From assembly GCF_000005505.3 (NCBI RefSeq), contig NC_016135.3, forward strand, positions 520,001 to 584,000: a DNA stretch of 64,000 bases, written 5' to 3'. How positions within the stretch are numbered: the stretch's first letter is position 1; every line of letters starts with the position of its first letter. Shown piece after piece: positions 43,708 through 56,259 of this stretch. The translations under genes were made by a program, and so were the position numbers. The notes beneath the pieces are model-generated. The model ran no database searches. It was given only the letters and a program-made list of their open reading frames with translations, and was not told the origin of the DNA. The stretch is from Brachypodium distachyon (taxonomy: Eukaryota; Streptophyta; Magnoliopsida; Poales; Poaceae).

Positions 43708-45269
43708 GCAAGGCAAATTGTCAGATTGGGATGAACGGTTTGGTTTCTGGGAAGAAGAAAATGGGATTCTTTGCTTGGGATTACCGAATTACCAATAAAA
43801 TTTCATGTTACTAAGTACCATGTAACCATGGTTTCACTGTTATGCTTGTAGATGTTATCCGTCTTGTTCATCCCAACGCTAATGTCCCAGAAGTTTAGAG
43901 TTATGTATTCCTCTCAATTTTGTTCCTCCAGTCTGCCAACTGAGTTGGGTTTGGAAAAGTAAATGTGTTCCTAAATTGAAGTTCTTTGCCTGGTTATTCA
44001 TCAATGAGCAAGCAAGTGAAGTTGGTGCATCCGGATTTTACTCGGCGCTCGTGATGCCCTCCGACAGTGCTTGAGGATTCCTCCCATGTTTTGCCAGAGA
44101 TTATTTCCATGTTTTTGGTTCTCTACCAACCCGTCTGTTCTGCTTTCATATGGTACTCGCCGGTATGTGGTGCGACCACCTCCATGGACTTTAGATTGAA
44201 AAGTTTTGATAAAAAGATAGCCACCGCTTGTGGTGTGATTATCTTCCCCTATTGTAAACTTTCGTTCCTCGAAGTAATATATTTAGGTGGAGATTCTCTC
44301 TCCCCCCATTGCCTAAAAAATGATATATTAAACAGTACTAAAGATTTGATGACACGCAGACAGGTCCAGCTCCATGGAGATAGATCCCTGTGGCATATTT
44401 GCAAGAAGCCGCAGTGACCTTATTTTTTATAGGGAAACCCCTTCAGTCCCTTTGTTGTAAAACACTGTAAATTTGTACATATTTTGTTTGGTTTTAAATA
44501 TATTCTGCGAAGCCTCTACTAAAAAATTCCCTAAAAATCATCTGGCAAGAGCCCTTCACATGTGAAAAGCGAGCAAAATTTGAAGAACAAACAGTATTCA
44601 CCGTACCAGGAATACCTTCAACTGATCAGAATCAGTGAAATTATACATCAGGCTATACCTGGCCAAATTCTATGAATCCTCTATGGTCTACTTCTCCCTT
44701 GTCAGTCGATTGATCGACGTGGGAGAACTAATTTACCTAGGTCAATGGTACTTGAATTTTACACCTAGCCAGAAATAAAAATGCCCACACAAAAGAAGTC
44801 ATATGAACATTTCACAGAACACAATTAAGCACCAATCGACACCGAACAAAACAGACCAAACAAAAAGAAAATCTTGCGAACCGACAAACGTCACCAAGAA
44901 ATAAACATTCTATGCATGTAACATGTACAGTCTACAAAGAACATTGCAGGATAATGTACAGGTTTTTTCTTTTTGGACAGCCCAGATGATTTATAAGTTT
45001 CATAAAGGGAAGAAAGAACTAAGAGAAAAAAGCAGGTAAACATGATGATAACTTCCAGGAACCATTGAGGAAAATTCAATTAAACAGTACATTTTACACT
45101 TTCTGCATATGAGTCCATATGAGCTCTCACAGATCAGCAACAAAACTGTTATAAAGTCCGGCTGCCAGCCAATGTCATTATCAATGAATGGAAGCTTTTA
45201 TAAGCTCGATCTCTTAACGAAAAAAGTGAATCACCAAACTTCAAGCCCCTCCTAAAATGTGATCAGCAA
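43708..45269. other. Duplicated intergenic DNA (copy 1, continued)
   Basis: It matches 55490-57220, and part of it also matches 47160-47480. It includes short LINE-derived remnants (TGGGTTTGGAAAAGTAAATG, encoding WVWKSKCVPKLK-like sequence). No gene was recognised. Confidence 0.6.
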
Positions 45270-46088
45270 TTACCGGTCAAGATCCATGCAGTGTGTACTT
45301 TGAATGCAGAGGGTGTGTTTGGTACTGTGATACTTGGTTGCACTTTGTCCAAGACTGTTGCCCAAAAGTCTAAATTCTGTCTCCTCCTCGTCGTCACTAT
45401 CTATCTTCTTCGGTCTAATCCTATTTTGGTAACATCTCCGTCTAAGTAGAAAACAATAAAATAATAGTTCACAAGTTCTTTCTTTCACTTTAACCGAAAG
45501 GATGAGAGGAGACGGTTCCGTAAATTCCTTCCCGAAGATGATGCGTTGATTTGCATTACATCCCTGAATTTTGCCTCCTCTTCATCTGTCCAAGAAAGAG
45601 CAACCTCCTCACCCATACGATCAAATCCACATGCATAGGAAGCAGAACCAAGTTCACGTCTCAGCTGAAATCGCCTTCTGCAATATGAAACCTAACACAT
45701 TCTACTGATCTCAGAAGGTTGCAGCTGCAAAAATATCTCTGCCTCTGCCAATTGGGTCACAGAAAGATGGTGCTTTTCTGTTCTCGCCTTCAATAGGCCA
45801 GAGTTCTGTGCCCAACCATTTCAAGGTTTCCAGATCATCGTAATTTTGAGGCAGAACACCGGTCCACTTGGGAACCAGTGCTTGATAATTGGAGCCCGCT
45901 GGTACTTTATTCCTCTTTTGTCCATTCATATTTCTCTCCTGTTCCATGACCGTTGAGGTTCCGTTCATATTTTCTACAACAGCTATTAATTCGTTAGTAT
46001 CAAAACCAGGATGTTGAAGCAGCTTTTTACTGCATTGGGCATCAATTCTGGCACCGTTGGTACTCATGTAGCACTTGCAACCCATTTC
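45270..46088 (-). pseudogene. Orphan ELM2 exon of the ARID-ELM2 gene (frameshifted copy)
   Basis: This is a close copy of the second exon of the ARID-ELM2 gene at 57224-58045: MGCKCYMSTNGARIDAQCSKK, WTGVLPQNYDD, WLGTELWPIEGENRKAPSF. A one-base loss after DPIGRGRD (near 45735) and another near 45674 destroy the frame. The acceptor CAG before GAAATGGG survives, but upstream the sequence turns into unrelated intergenic DNA near 46110 and no ARID exon is attached. It is therefore a dead partial copy carried along with the NLR-like duplication. Confidence 0.85.
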
Positions 46089-46109
46089 CTGTGCCAGCAG
46101 TTTGTCATG

Positions 46110-47486
46110 CGGGACAGGGGAAGGAACTGTCCGAGCTCTGCTCATGACTCTGCCTTGCCTCTGCCAAAGTATATATTGATTCTTTGCTTGAGGCTGGAGC
46201 TTAGTAAAGAACAGAGATGGAATTGTCTGCTTCTTTCCTTCTTTCTTTTTTCCCCTTTCCTTTAAATAAAGCAAAGGCAGGATCAGATTGGAATGAACGA
46301 TTTGCTTTCTGGGAGAAAAAAAAGGGTCAGTGGCACTCGTGGCTGAATTTCCCTGACTCTGTGCGCCGGATTAGAACGTGAATCTTGCAATTTGCCACTC
46401 TATGAAAACGGCCTAGAGTCCACTCTGCTCCGGTTTTCTGGATCCCACCCACTGCTGTGACCTGACCCCTATGTCTGAACATGTTTTGTTTGCCTACGGA
46501 ACTAGAGATGAATGGTGTCAATTTTGAAAACTGATTGCCCTGTACTGGAGATCAGCTAGATGGTCGATGCATAAATATCTGAGATGGGTCTGTTTGTTGC
46601 TTCAGTTTGCAGCTTTAAAAATTAATTGGTTATTTAGGATGGAGCAACTGGCTGTTTACAATATAATAAAACACTCAGCACTGAGCGGGGTGTCTGTATA
46701 TATTGGTGCTGAAGTAGTGCTAATGACTGTCAGGTTTAATTGTGCATGCTCTTTATGTACCTACAGTCAGCCACCATGCTACTGCTCAGACCTTGCTGAC
46801 ACAGGAATACAGTCAATTCCAAAACTATTTATAATGTGGGGATCAAGATTGTAGCAAAGATCATGATTAGCATGAACCATAAAAGTGTTGATGTTTCCAT
46901 GACGAATTTCCTATGTACCAGAAAAGTTGTGAATGAGATTCTCATCTTCCTCCCCTGAATAATGTGTTCCTTCTCTGAATGAGTCAAGTTTTTGTTCTGC
47001 AATCGGACAATTTTTACAAATGGGGTTACACCAATCTCTGAACGAGTGGAGCAGCCAGACGAATCGTTAGGATCAGATCACTGTGAAAAAAGAAGAAGAG
47101 AACTAGAACATCCGAACAATGTTTAATGGGTTGTTTAATTACAGAAATCTTTGACAACATCTCGCTGTTGGCATACACGAGCCCTTCACAATGTGAGAGT
47201 GTAAATCAGGTTACACCAAGGAACTAAATAATAGCCTAAAAAACCCAGCCAAACTTGAGACATAATGCACCTCGGCTGGTCGACTAATTCCATTCCAACC
47301 ACTTGTATGAATCCTCTCTAAGGTATACTGCTCCCTTGACAATCGATTGATTGATGAGAGAGAACTAATTTGCTTAGATCAATCATCAATGGTACTTGAA
47401 TTTTACAGCTAACCAGAAAAAAAATGCCCACGTGAAAGAACTGGTATGAACATTTTGGAGAACACAATTGATGGCATGAAAATTCA
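46110..47486. other. Duplicated intergenic DNA (third partial copy)
   Basis: Sequence from about 46170 matches 42810-42910 and 55380-55480, and 47160-47480 matches 44560-44830 and 56450-56720. The middle (46330-47150) has no recognised relative in the window and no gene. Confidence 0.55.
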
Positions 47487-49824
47487 GATGACACAATTAA
47501 TTTTGGGATCATCACCTTGCTTCCGAAGAAGGAGGATGCGTCGCAAATTCAGCAATTTAAACCGATTTGTTTGCTTAATGTTTGTTACAAGATTTTTACG
47601 AAGGTGTGTACTAATCGTATCAATGTCGTAGCGAGCTCTAGTGTTAAACCCACTCAATCAATTTTTATGTCAGACGCCACATTCTGGAGGGTGTGGTTAT
47701 CTTACATGAGACAGTTCATGAGTTGCACTCAAAGAAAATGGATGGGGTAATTTTTTAAATTGACTTTGAAAAAGCGTACGGTAAAGTTAATTGGTCTTTT
47801 CTTCAACAAACCCTACGGATGAAGGGCTTTGCTGAATTATGGTGCAAGTGGATTGATGGGTTTGTTAGGGGTGGCAGTGTTGGGGTCAAGCTTAATGACA
47901 ACATTGGCCATTTCTTCCAAACTAGGAAAGGTTTGCGCCAGGGGGATCCTTTATCCCCAGTTCTTTTCAATATCGTGGCTGATATGCTTGCTGTTCTTAT
48001 TGAGCGCGCTAAGGAGAATGGTCGGTTGAATGGGGTGATTCCCCACCTTGTAGATGGTGGGGTTTCTATCCTTCAGTAAGCCGATGACACGGTCATTTTT
48101 TTAGAACATCATTTGAAACAGGCTAAATATCTTAAGATGCTTTTGTGCGTCTTCGAGCAATTGTCTGGCTTGAAGATTAACTTTCACAAAAGTGAATTGT
48201 TCTGTTTTGGACGTGCTAAGGAGTCGGAGGCCCAATATATGAACTGTTTGGGTGCGGGATTGGATCGTTTCCATTTCGTTATCTCGGAATACCGATTCAT
48301 TATAGAAAGTTGTTGAATAAGGAGTGGAAAAGCGTTGAGGATCTCTTTGAGAAGAAGCTCAGCAGTTGGAAAGGGAAACTCCTCTCGAGTGGTGGGAGGC
48401 TTGTCCTGATTAATTCAGTACTCACAAGTCTTCCTATGTTTATGTTGTCTTTTTTTGAGGTTCCAAAGGGTGTAACTAAGAGACTTGATTTTTATAGATC
48501 GAGGTTTTTTTGGCAATGTGACGAGCATAAGCGGAAATACAGACTAACTAAATGGGACATCATCTGCAGACCGCGTGAACAAGGCGGTCTGGGTGTTGAA
48601 AATTTAGAAATTAAAAACATTTGTCTGCTGAGCAAATGGTTGTTTAAAATTCTGGATGGGGAAGGACTTTGGTTAGAGTTGCTTCGTAATAAGTACCTTT
48701 ATGCAAAATCTCTGTCCCAGGTCGAGTCGAGAGCGTCTGACTCCGCTTTTTGGAAGGGTTTGTTGAGGGTGAGACTATTTTTTTCCCCTCATGTTTCGTT
48801 TACTGTCAACTGTGGTTTGGCAGTGAACTTTTGGAAAGATAGGTGGTTGGGGCACGTTTCTCTCAAGGATCGGTTTCCCTCTCTTCATAGGATTGCGTTG
48901 AATCACCAGGCTTCTGTTACAGAGGTGATGACGATCGTGCCTCCAAATATTGTCTTTAGGAGGAATATTGTTGGGGCGAGATTATTTGTCTGTGAGGAGC
49001 TGTGTGCAAAGCTTGCTACAGTTCAGTTTGTTGACCAAGTAGATTCTTTTTCCTGGGTGTTGTCTTCTTCGGGGTCGTACTCCGTGAAATCTTTTTATCA
49101 ATTCTTGATTAATATTGATTGTCAGTTTCGTCATAAAATTATTTGGAAACTTAAGATGCCTCTCAAGATTAAAATATTTGCATGGCTCCTTTGCCGAGGG
49201 GTTGTACTTACTAAGGATAACTTGGCTAAAAGAAATTGGCATGGTTGCAAAAGGTGTATCTTTTGTGATCAAGACGAAACTATTCATCACATTTTTTTCG
49301 ATTGTCCTATGGCGCGCTTGGTGTGGAGAGTTGTCTTTGTGACTTTTAATCTACCACCACCAACTTGCATCTCGAATATGTTTGGTCGTTGGCTCCATGG
49401 GATGGAGAAATCTCTCAAATCGCTCATTCTTGTTGGGTCTTGCGCGATTTGTTGGTCTATTTAAAATTGTCAGAATGACCTTGTTTTTAACAGAAAGAAA
49501 GTTTCCAATTTTTTGCAGGTGATATGTCGGGCGGCGTACTGGCTTCGTACTTGATCCTCGCTGCTTTCGACGGGGGCCAAGGATTTTATGGATTTTGGGT
49601 GCAGCCGTATGGAGACGGTAGCACGGGCTTTCTACAGTCAGTTTGGGTGGCGCGCCGAGCGTAGGCTGGATAATGGATGATCTTTTCAGCCTTTATGTTT
49701 TTCTTTTGAGCACTCTTGAGATGTACTTGTGGATGTTGTTACGATACTTGACTTAATAATACTATGGCTGTGTGCATCGATTGATGCAGAGGCCGGGGGT
49801 ATTCCCTCCTTTTCAGAAAAAAAA
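47487..49824 (+). mobile_element. 5'-truncated L1-type LINE (ORF2 RT to zf-RVT)
   Basis: The element begins inside ORF2 (ITLLPKKEDASQIQQFKPI) and continues through the RT block GLRQGDPLSPVLFN and a long open part from 48310 (LTKWDIICRPREQGGLGVEN). A cysteine/histidine motif follows (CKRCIFCDQDETIHHIFFDC), and the element ends with GGCTGTGTGCATCGAT and a poly(A) tail. The catalytic YADD motif is changed to stop-ADD at about 48078, and another stop occurs near 49464. The frame also changes upstream of 47760. The flanks belong to the duplicated intergenic DNA, so it inserted into one copy of that repeat. Confidence 0.88.
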
Positions 49825-50810
49825 GTTCAATATGTCACCAAAGGGCACCGAACAGAACAGGCCATACAAAGACAAAGAAAAACAATGAGAAGATTGTGGA
49901 ACCAAATACGCCGTTCTTAAGACAAATGAATAAACACAGAGAAGATTATGGAACCAAATAAATTCTCACTAGACCATTATTCAGGCAATCCGCACCAATC
50001 CATGTTTGAGGCATCATACGCACATGAATGCTACTGAATCAAACACAAACACATGTGCAAACTCTGGACCGATGTCTCCAGTTTCTTTGGCTTGGCAAGC
50101 AACACTCTCACACCACACGCAAATCGTACAAGAAAAACAAAAGGCACACATACAGTCACACAAATGATGAATTAAGCTGGTGCGGCATCAAGCTAGCGGG
50201 CACCAATTTATTCTTCAAAAACACACACAACCACAAACAAACTTGGCAATGGCAAGCAAACACTGGCTAGCTTCGATCGTTGCGGCAGCAGCAGCAGTCG
50301 AGAGCAGGAACACGTTGCCGTCGTACGTGTTGCCACAGCCAGACCTACACAACACAGGGAATGACGATACAGAGTATTAACTATACATAGATCAAGGAAT
50401 GTGGTAAGGTAAGGGAGGGAATAACTTAAGTGTTGCTCTGCATATATGTATCTATATTCTATTTGCAATTCTTCGGACATTTTGACATATATAGCAGAGT
50501 CTCCTCTCCAACCCATCGCTACCATGCAAGCATGTATCATGAAAGAAAGAAAAGGATACTGTGTGGAAATACGAGATTGGAATCCTAAATTGGTATTCCA
50601 CAATATTCTATGTTGTATTGATCTGATCCTCATATGGGATATATATAGAGGTACAATGGGAGAGATAGACTTGAAGTACAAGACAAGTAATTTCTTTAAA
50701 CCGATTCTATCTTATCTAATCCCAACCATATCATATCTCTAATAGAAACAAAGAAGAGACCATGTGGGTGTACCTGAACGGTAAGGTCAGTTTACCGGAG
50801 CACCGAGACT
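49825..50810 (-). other. Duplicated intergenic DNA and 3' flank of the second NLR-like copy
   Basis: The first part continues the repeat interrupted by the LINE (CACCGAACAGAACAGGCCA). From about 50040 it resembles the 3' flanks of the other NLR-like copies (CTTGGCAAGCAACACTCTCACACC). No gene was recognised. Confidence 0.6.
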
Positions 50811-53791
50811 CTAGGCAGGGGTTCCTTGTAATGTGACGAGTGGTGCGGCTCGAAAAGGGAATGGTGATGGCCAACCTCCAGCCCGTCCCACGTCCCACTC
50901 CAGTTTCTCCCACCAGTCCTTCTCGCAGTCAACGACAGGAGGACGAGTGTCCCGGCCAATGGCTGGTAGGCGCTTGAGACCCCAGCATCCCCTGAGCCAG
51001 ACGGTCTCGAGCTTGGGAGCAAACATCTTGGCCTCACATATGTGCTGCAGCTTATAGAGCTCCTGAAGGTAGATGTGCTTCAGCTTTGGGAACTCCAGTA
51101 CACCACCTTCTTTAGCTATAATTTTTTTCAGAAATTCTGGCTCCACAGGGAACACCTCGCCGAGATCACCACAGTTGACGATGTGGATGATCTCCAAGCT
51201 GCTCAAGGTGTAGAACCACCAAGGGGGAGTACAAATCTGAGCCTCGGGCAGGAGTAGAGATGTACCGTCCGCAGTTGAGCAAAGGATGTAGTGTCCTTGT
51301 TATCAACAATCCTGCCTTTGTTCCAAATGCAGTGGGCCATCAAGAGATCAGCCGCCCAAAAGGTCTCTAGTTCATGAAAGCAATAAATATCATAATTAGT
51401 CGTGAAGACTGTGTGCATTTTGGGGCATCTCACCACATGACATCGCTTTAGATCTTGCCATTGGAGTTCATTATCCTCTATGACCATCATGTTTTCAGGG
51501 ATAACGGTGGTGATGCAAGAATTGTCGTGCACATGCAGCGACTCAGCCTTGTTCATCGTGAAGATGATAGGCTTGATTCCTTGTAAACTCTCCATGCTGA
51601 TGTTGCTAATTCCCTCACCAATTTCCACATGGAAGTCCGACGACTGAAACTGCATTGTGTTGTTGTAGTCATGATCAATTGTCATGTGGTCAACACCAAC
51701 AGCAGTGTAAGTCTTGGGGATTGATGACTTCGGTGGAAGCAGACCAACTATTTCCCCACTACTACAAGGGTCAGTCTTCTCCTTCTTACAACTTTGTTGC
51801 TCAACTTTGCTGGTACAAGGGACACATAGATTTAAATGGAACCTAGCACTCTTCCAGCAGAATGCAACATTACTTTGTAATACCAAGCTCTGAAAAAACC
51901 GTATGTCCATTATAGTAACATATGCTTGATCAAGTTTTGTTTCAACATGACGGACCGTAGGATCAATGTGTAACACTGTCAGCTTTGGCAAACCCTCTTC
52001 TGGCCAAAGAATGGCACGGAGCTGCAAACAACCCAAGAGAACTATTTGTTGGAGACTTGGGACCTCCAGCCCCTCATCCTTGAGAACAAGTGTTTTTACC
52101 AATGTACCTGATAGATCCAGCTTCTCAAGATTTGGAAGTGAACCACACAATCTGAAGCTCACCAATCTTGCACAACCAGCCAAAGAGATACTTGTGATTT
52201 TGGTTTTCTTATTATGATCCACTCCTGCACGGGCATCTAAGCTGAATGATTCAAGTGATGGAGGTAGTTCCTCAGGGACAAAATGCTTCAAACTAACACA
52301 GCCATCTAGAACCAGAGTCTTGAGACTAGTTGCCCCTGATAAACTTGGTAACACTTGCATTGCACTATTCCCAGAAAGGTCAAGGAGCTCCAGCTTAACC
52401 ATATCTCTGAATTCATCCATTTCTTCTGTCACCCAAGGGGATGTAGGCTCAATTACTCGGAGCTTTCGAACATTCTGCAGTTGACGCCATTCCATACTGC
52501 GGCGCCAAATCCTTCCCTTGTTTATATGCACCTCCCTAATGTTTGCAGACATCTGATCAGTTATCTCTGGTGATGAAACCAATTCCCAATCTGTTTTGCG
52601 TATGTCTAGTACCCATAGGCTCTGAAAAAATACCATAGCTGGTATCCTGCTTCTCACCATCTTCTTCTTGCCGATCCTTGCAGCCATCTAATCCGAGGAA
52701 TCTTATGTTGCGGCAACAATGGAAAGGAGGTGAAGAAAAACTGAAGGTGCAGTGGCATAATTTGAGCACTCGAAGTTTGTCTGATTGATGAAACATGTCA
52801 TGACATAATGGTGGTAATGGAGAATCAGATTGTGTTCTGGCTGCCACAAGGAAAAATGACGTTGACTCTGGATGCATAGTCACCATAGAGTTGTCCCTGA
52901 CAAACATCCATCGTTTGGGAGGAGTCTTCAGTCTATCACCAAAAGAGGGTAGTGCATTAGCTGAGTAATCTTCTATATGTATGTGCCGATGCAGAGCAGC
53001 TGCAATCTCCCATGCTTCGTTAGTCTGACCTCCTTGTATAATCCCATCGCAGACCCAATAGCTAGAAGCATGGGTAGCCCAGTTGTAGTCTATGATATTG
53101 GCCCCGTGATAATTTAATGACAACAAATACAGGCAACACTCTCTAACTGTTCCCGTGGTGACCCCAAGCTAACAAGCAATTTCCCTAGCCTCTTCCAGTA
53201 GCAAACTCTCCCAGCAGGAAGTATACTTAAAATGACTATATAGATGAAGATGTGAAGTATCCACCTCTTGTGCAATTTTTGAGTTGAGCCGTAGCCTCCC
53301 TCTGAAAGACCACAATGTTTTAACATCAAACACTTGCGGTGAAGGAATGCCACAATTACTCAGGTCAACCATGTTGTTGCTGCCATTATGGAAGACAACT
53401 AAGCACATGTGTTCTTGTAGGGCTCGATGGATCTCCCTCTTGATTACTACAATCTCAGCTCTGGAGCTTTCATCCACCCCACTAAAATCATCTTCCCATC
53501 TTGCTTATCAAGCATAGTCATGACCCACTGAGGAAGCTTGAGTTCTTGCACTATTGTCCTCTGGAGTGCTCTTCAGCTTTTCCACCTCGAGCAATCGACG
53601 TGGACGATCTTGTCGAATTTCTTCAGCAAAGATGGCGGAGGGTGTTCAGCTATAGCCCTAAGCACCGCTGAAGCAGCCAGCCCCTTCCATCCATCAAAAT
53701 AGATGGCCTTGTATGCGGTATTGTTTGTGTCCTCTAGATAAGGGATTATCCGTTGAACCGCTTCTCTGATGTCGTTGGCATTACTCTGCAT
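50811..53791 (-). pseudogene. Second NB-ARC/LRR-like copy, inactivated
   Basis: This is a full-length paralogue of the gene at 37996-41019, from EAVQRIIPYLEDTNNTAYKAIYF to the EKDWWEKLEWD end. Visible lesions, in gene order, are: an Arg codon turned to TGA near 53573 (CSRWKS-stop), a one-base loss near 53500, a TAG after EEAREIAC near 53169, a two-base loss near 52643 and a frame change near 51205. None can be explained by a plausible intron. Between the lesions similarity is high. A transcript could still make a short LRR fragment (51203-52687), but this is unlikely to matter. Confidence 0.88.
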
Positions 53792-56166
53792 TAGTTGAGA
53801 TGGGAGTTAGTTGAGGTAATTCTAGCAATGAATTCCTGTACTCGACAGGACGCATGTCTAGAAGTTGTGATGTGGAATCTGAGGTGCTTGCAATGTGTTC
53901 GGTGAAATACCAACCCCGGAAGCAAGAAAACTTACTACTTGTGGATCGATCCGGACTTTAAAATGGGGTGATGAACTTTAGATCCATGAGTCGGGATTTT
54001 TTTTTTCTCTTGTTCAGGATTTCTTAGATCTTGTATTAGATGGTCCGGCAACCTTGTCAGACACAGATTGTCTTGTCTATGTTTATGCATGTAAGGTGTT
54101 TGACCTAATGTACTTTCAACTTGAACTGATATTGTGTGTTATGAGTTAAAGTGAATTCAAAGTTACTCACGGATTTGTGGAACAAATTAGCTTTGTGAAT
54201 CAGCATGATAAGTATTTGGGACACCACTAAGCCTATGTGAAATATGCAAAATTGACCGAAACATCTTTCAAACTTGTATTATTTACTTGAAACGCATCTA
54301 AAATTATGCATTTTGACTCAATGGATGAAAAGAAGATGAGGCTCGTGAGAATGACCGGTGGGTCAGAATCACTAATCTGTATAAGTCGGCGATTTCCAGG
54401 GTTTTAGTTACTCATTAGTCTCAGACTCGCGGGTATCAGTTAAAATCTCATGTATTTGTAGTTTTGTGTTACACCCGCCATTACATATGTGTCTCGGTGC
54501 ACTTTACATTCTTAGATTATGTCATGTCTATATACACACAACCACAAGAATAGTACTAGCCTAGATTGTGAGAATTGCATGCATTAGCTAGGTAGATAAA
54601 TACCACTTGAGGCATGACAACTGAAATTTCGATGAAGGCCCAGCAAGAGAACATTTGTTTAAGTTGGCGATTTCCAGGGTTTTAGTTACTCATTAGTCTC
54701 GAACTTGTGGGTATCAGTTAAAATCTCATGTTTTTGTAGTTTTGTGTTACACCTGCCTTTACATATGTGTATCTGCGCACTTCTACTGTATTAGATTATG
54801 TCATGTCTATATATACACACAACAACAAGAATAGTAGTAGCCTAGATTGTGAGAATTGCATGCATTAGCTAGGTAGATAAATACCACTTGAGGCATGACG
54901 ACTGAAATTTCGATGAAGTCCCGGCAAAGAGAACAAAGATCCAGATATATCTAACCCATCGAACGATCTGCACCTCCAAATGAATTATTTTGCAATCACC
55001 TGGTTACCAGAAGAGTTTAGGAATTAGTTATTTGGTGCATGAACAAACATTGTCAGTCGACAATGCATAATAATTAATATACAAGCCTGTTATCTTGGGA
55101 ACTTAATAAACTGCAAGAAATTAACATGAGGTTTCTATATAGCATAAGAATTGATAATCATACGGTATTACAAGTAGTATACCTTAAGCTGGAGGCAGAT
55201 CTTCTATCGTGTGTGCTGATGATATGAGACAGTATATCTGTTGGTATGAATTCCTTCTTTGTGCCAGAAGAAAGATGTTTATGTCAGTTGATATGAAGGA
55301 GGTATGGATTATGGATACTGAGGATCGAGCAACTGTCCAACTGGAGGTAATGGCTCTGGCTTGCTTTTGGCCAAAGCATACGTTGGTTCTTTGCTGGAGG
55401 CTGGAGCTAATTAAAGAACAAAGATGAAACTGTCTGATTCTTTCGTTTCTTTCTCTTTTTCCTTCCCTTTGAATAAAGCAAGGGCAGGATCGGATTGGAC
55501 GAATGCTTTGCTTTCTGGGAAAAAGAAAATGAGGGTTCTTTGCTTGGGGTAGCCAAATTACCAATACAGATTCATGTTAAATACCTTGTACCCATGGTTT
55601 CACTGCATGCTTGTACATGTTACCGGTCTTGTTCATGCGTAAATCAACAGGAAACACTGAATCTAAGAAAATGTTATTATTGAAATTAAACGTTATCACG
55701 ATAAGCTACTAAGTAATTAAGTATGACTCTAGAATAGGATCAGATGACCGTGAAAAGCTCGTTTAATTAGAGATCATGAAACTGGTGGTTAAGTTCAAGA
55801 ACTTCTCTACTTGTCAGATTAAAGATAATTGGAAGAATGGCGACATTCTTGCTCAGCTATTCCCTTGTTGCATCTCTTATGCCAAAGATAAGTATGTGTG
55901 TTCATGCTGTGATCAACTCTGGAAACCTGTTGGATCTTTTTAATCTCCTTCTCTGGGATCTCGCATTCAGGGAATTTCAAGACATAAAATCAATTACCAA
56001 AGCTACCCGTCGTTCAGCTGATGTCCAGGAAGTTTAGAATTATCCTGGGGGGTGTCTTATGTATTCCTCTCAATTGTGTTCCTCCAGTCTGCCAATTATC
56101 CTGGGGAGTGCTAAGCTGGGTTTGGAAAAGTAAATGTGTTCCTAAATTAAAGGTCTTTGCCTGGTT
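53792..56166. other. Duplicated intergenic DNA (copy 2)
   Basis: It is the paralogue of 41020-44000, without the retroposon found there. Two partly matching units beginning near 54385 and 54670 (GGCGATTTCCAGGGTTTTAG; GCATTAGCTAGGTAGATAAA) form an internal tandem duplication. From about 55840 there are LINE ORF2 remnants. No gene was recognised. Confidence 0.6.
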
Positions 56167-56259
56167 GCTCCATGAGGTCGACTTGCTCCATGGAGATTTG
56201 CTCCATGAGGTCGACTTGCTCCATGGAGATTTGCTCCATTTGCTCCATGAGGTCGACTT
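56167..56259. repeat. 33-bp minisatellite
   Basis: Units alternate GCTCCATGAGGTCGACTT with GCTCCATGGAGATTT for about two and a half repeats. They lie inside a LINE remnant; the paralogous copy near 44000 lacks the expansion. Confidence 0.85.

Noticed and set aside
45711..46274. Independent small gene beginning MLYLKERGKKKEGKK
   Set aside because: Its start lies in duplicated intergenic DNA and the rest is the frameshifted ELM2 exon, so it is a fusion of unrelated sequence.
53169..53791. Reading the second NLR-like copy as an intact gene with introns
   Set aside because: The paralogue is intronless across the whole region, and the breaks are small indels and nonsense changes without GT-AG borders.
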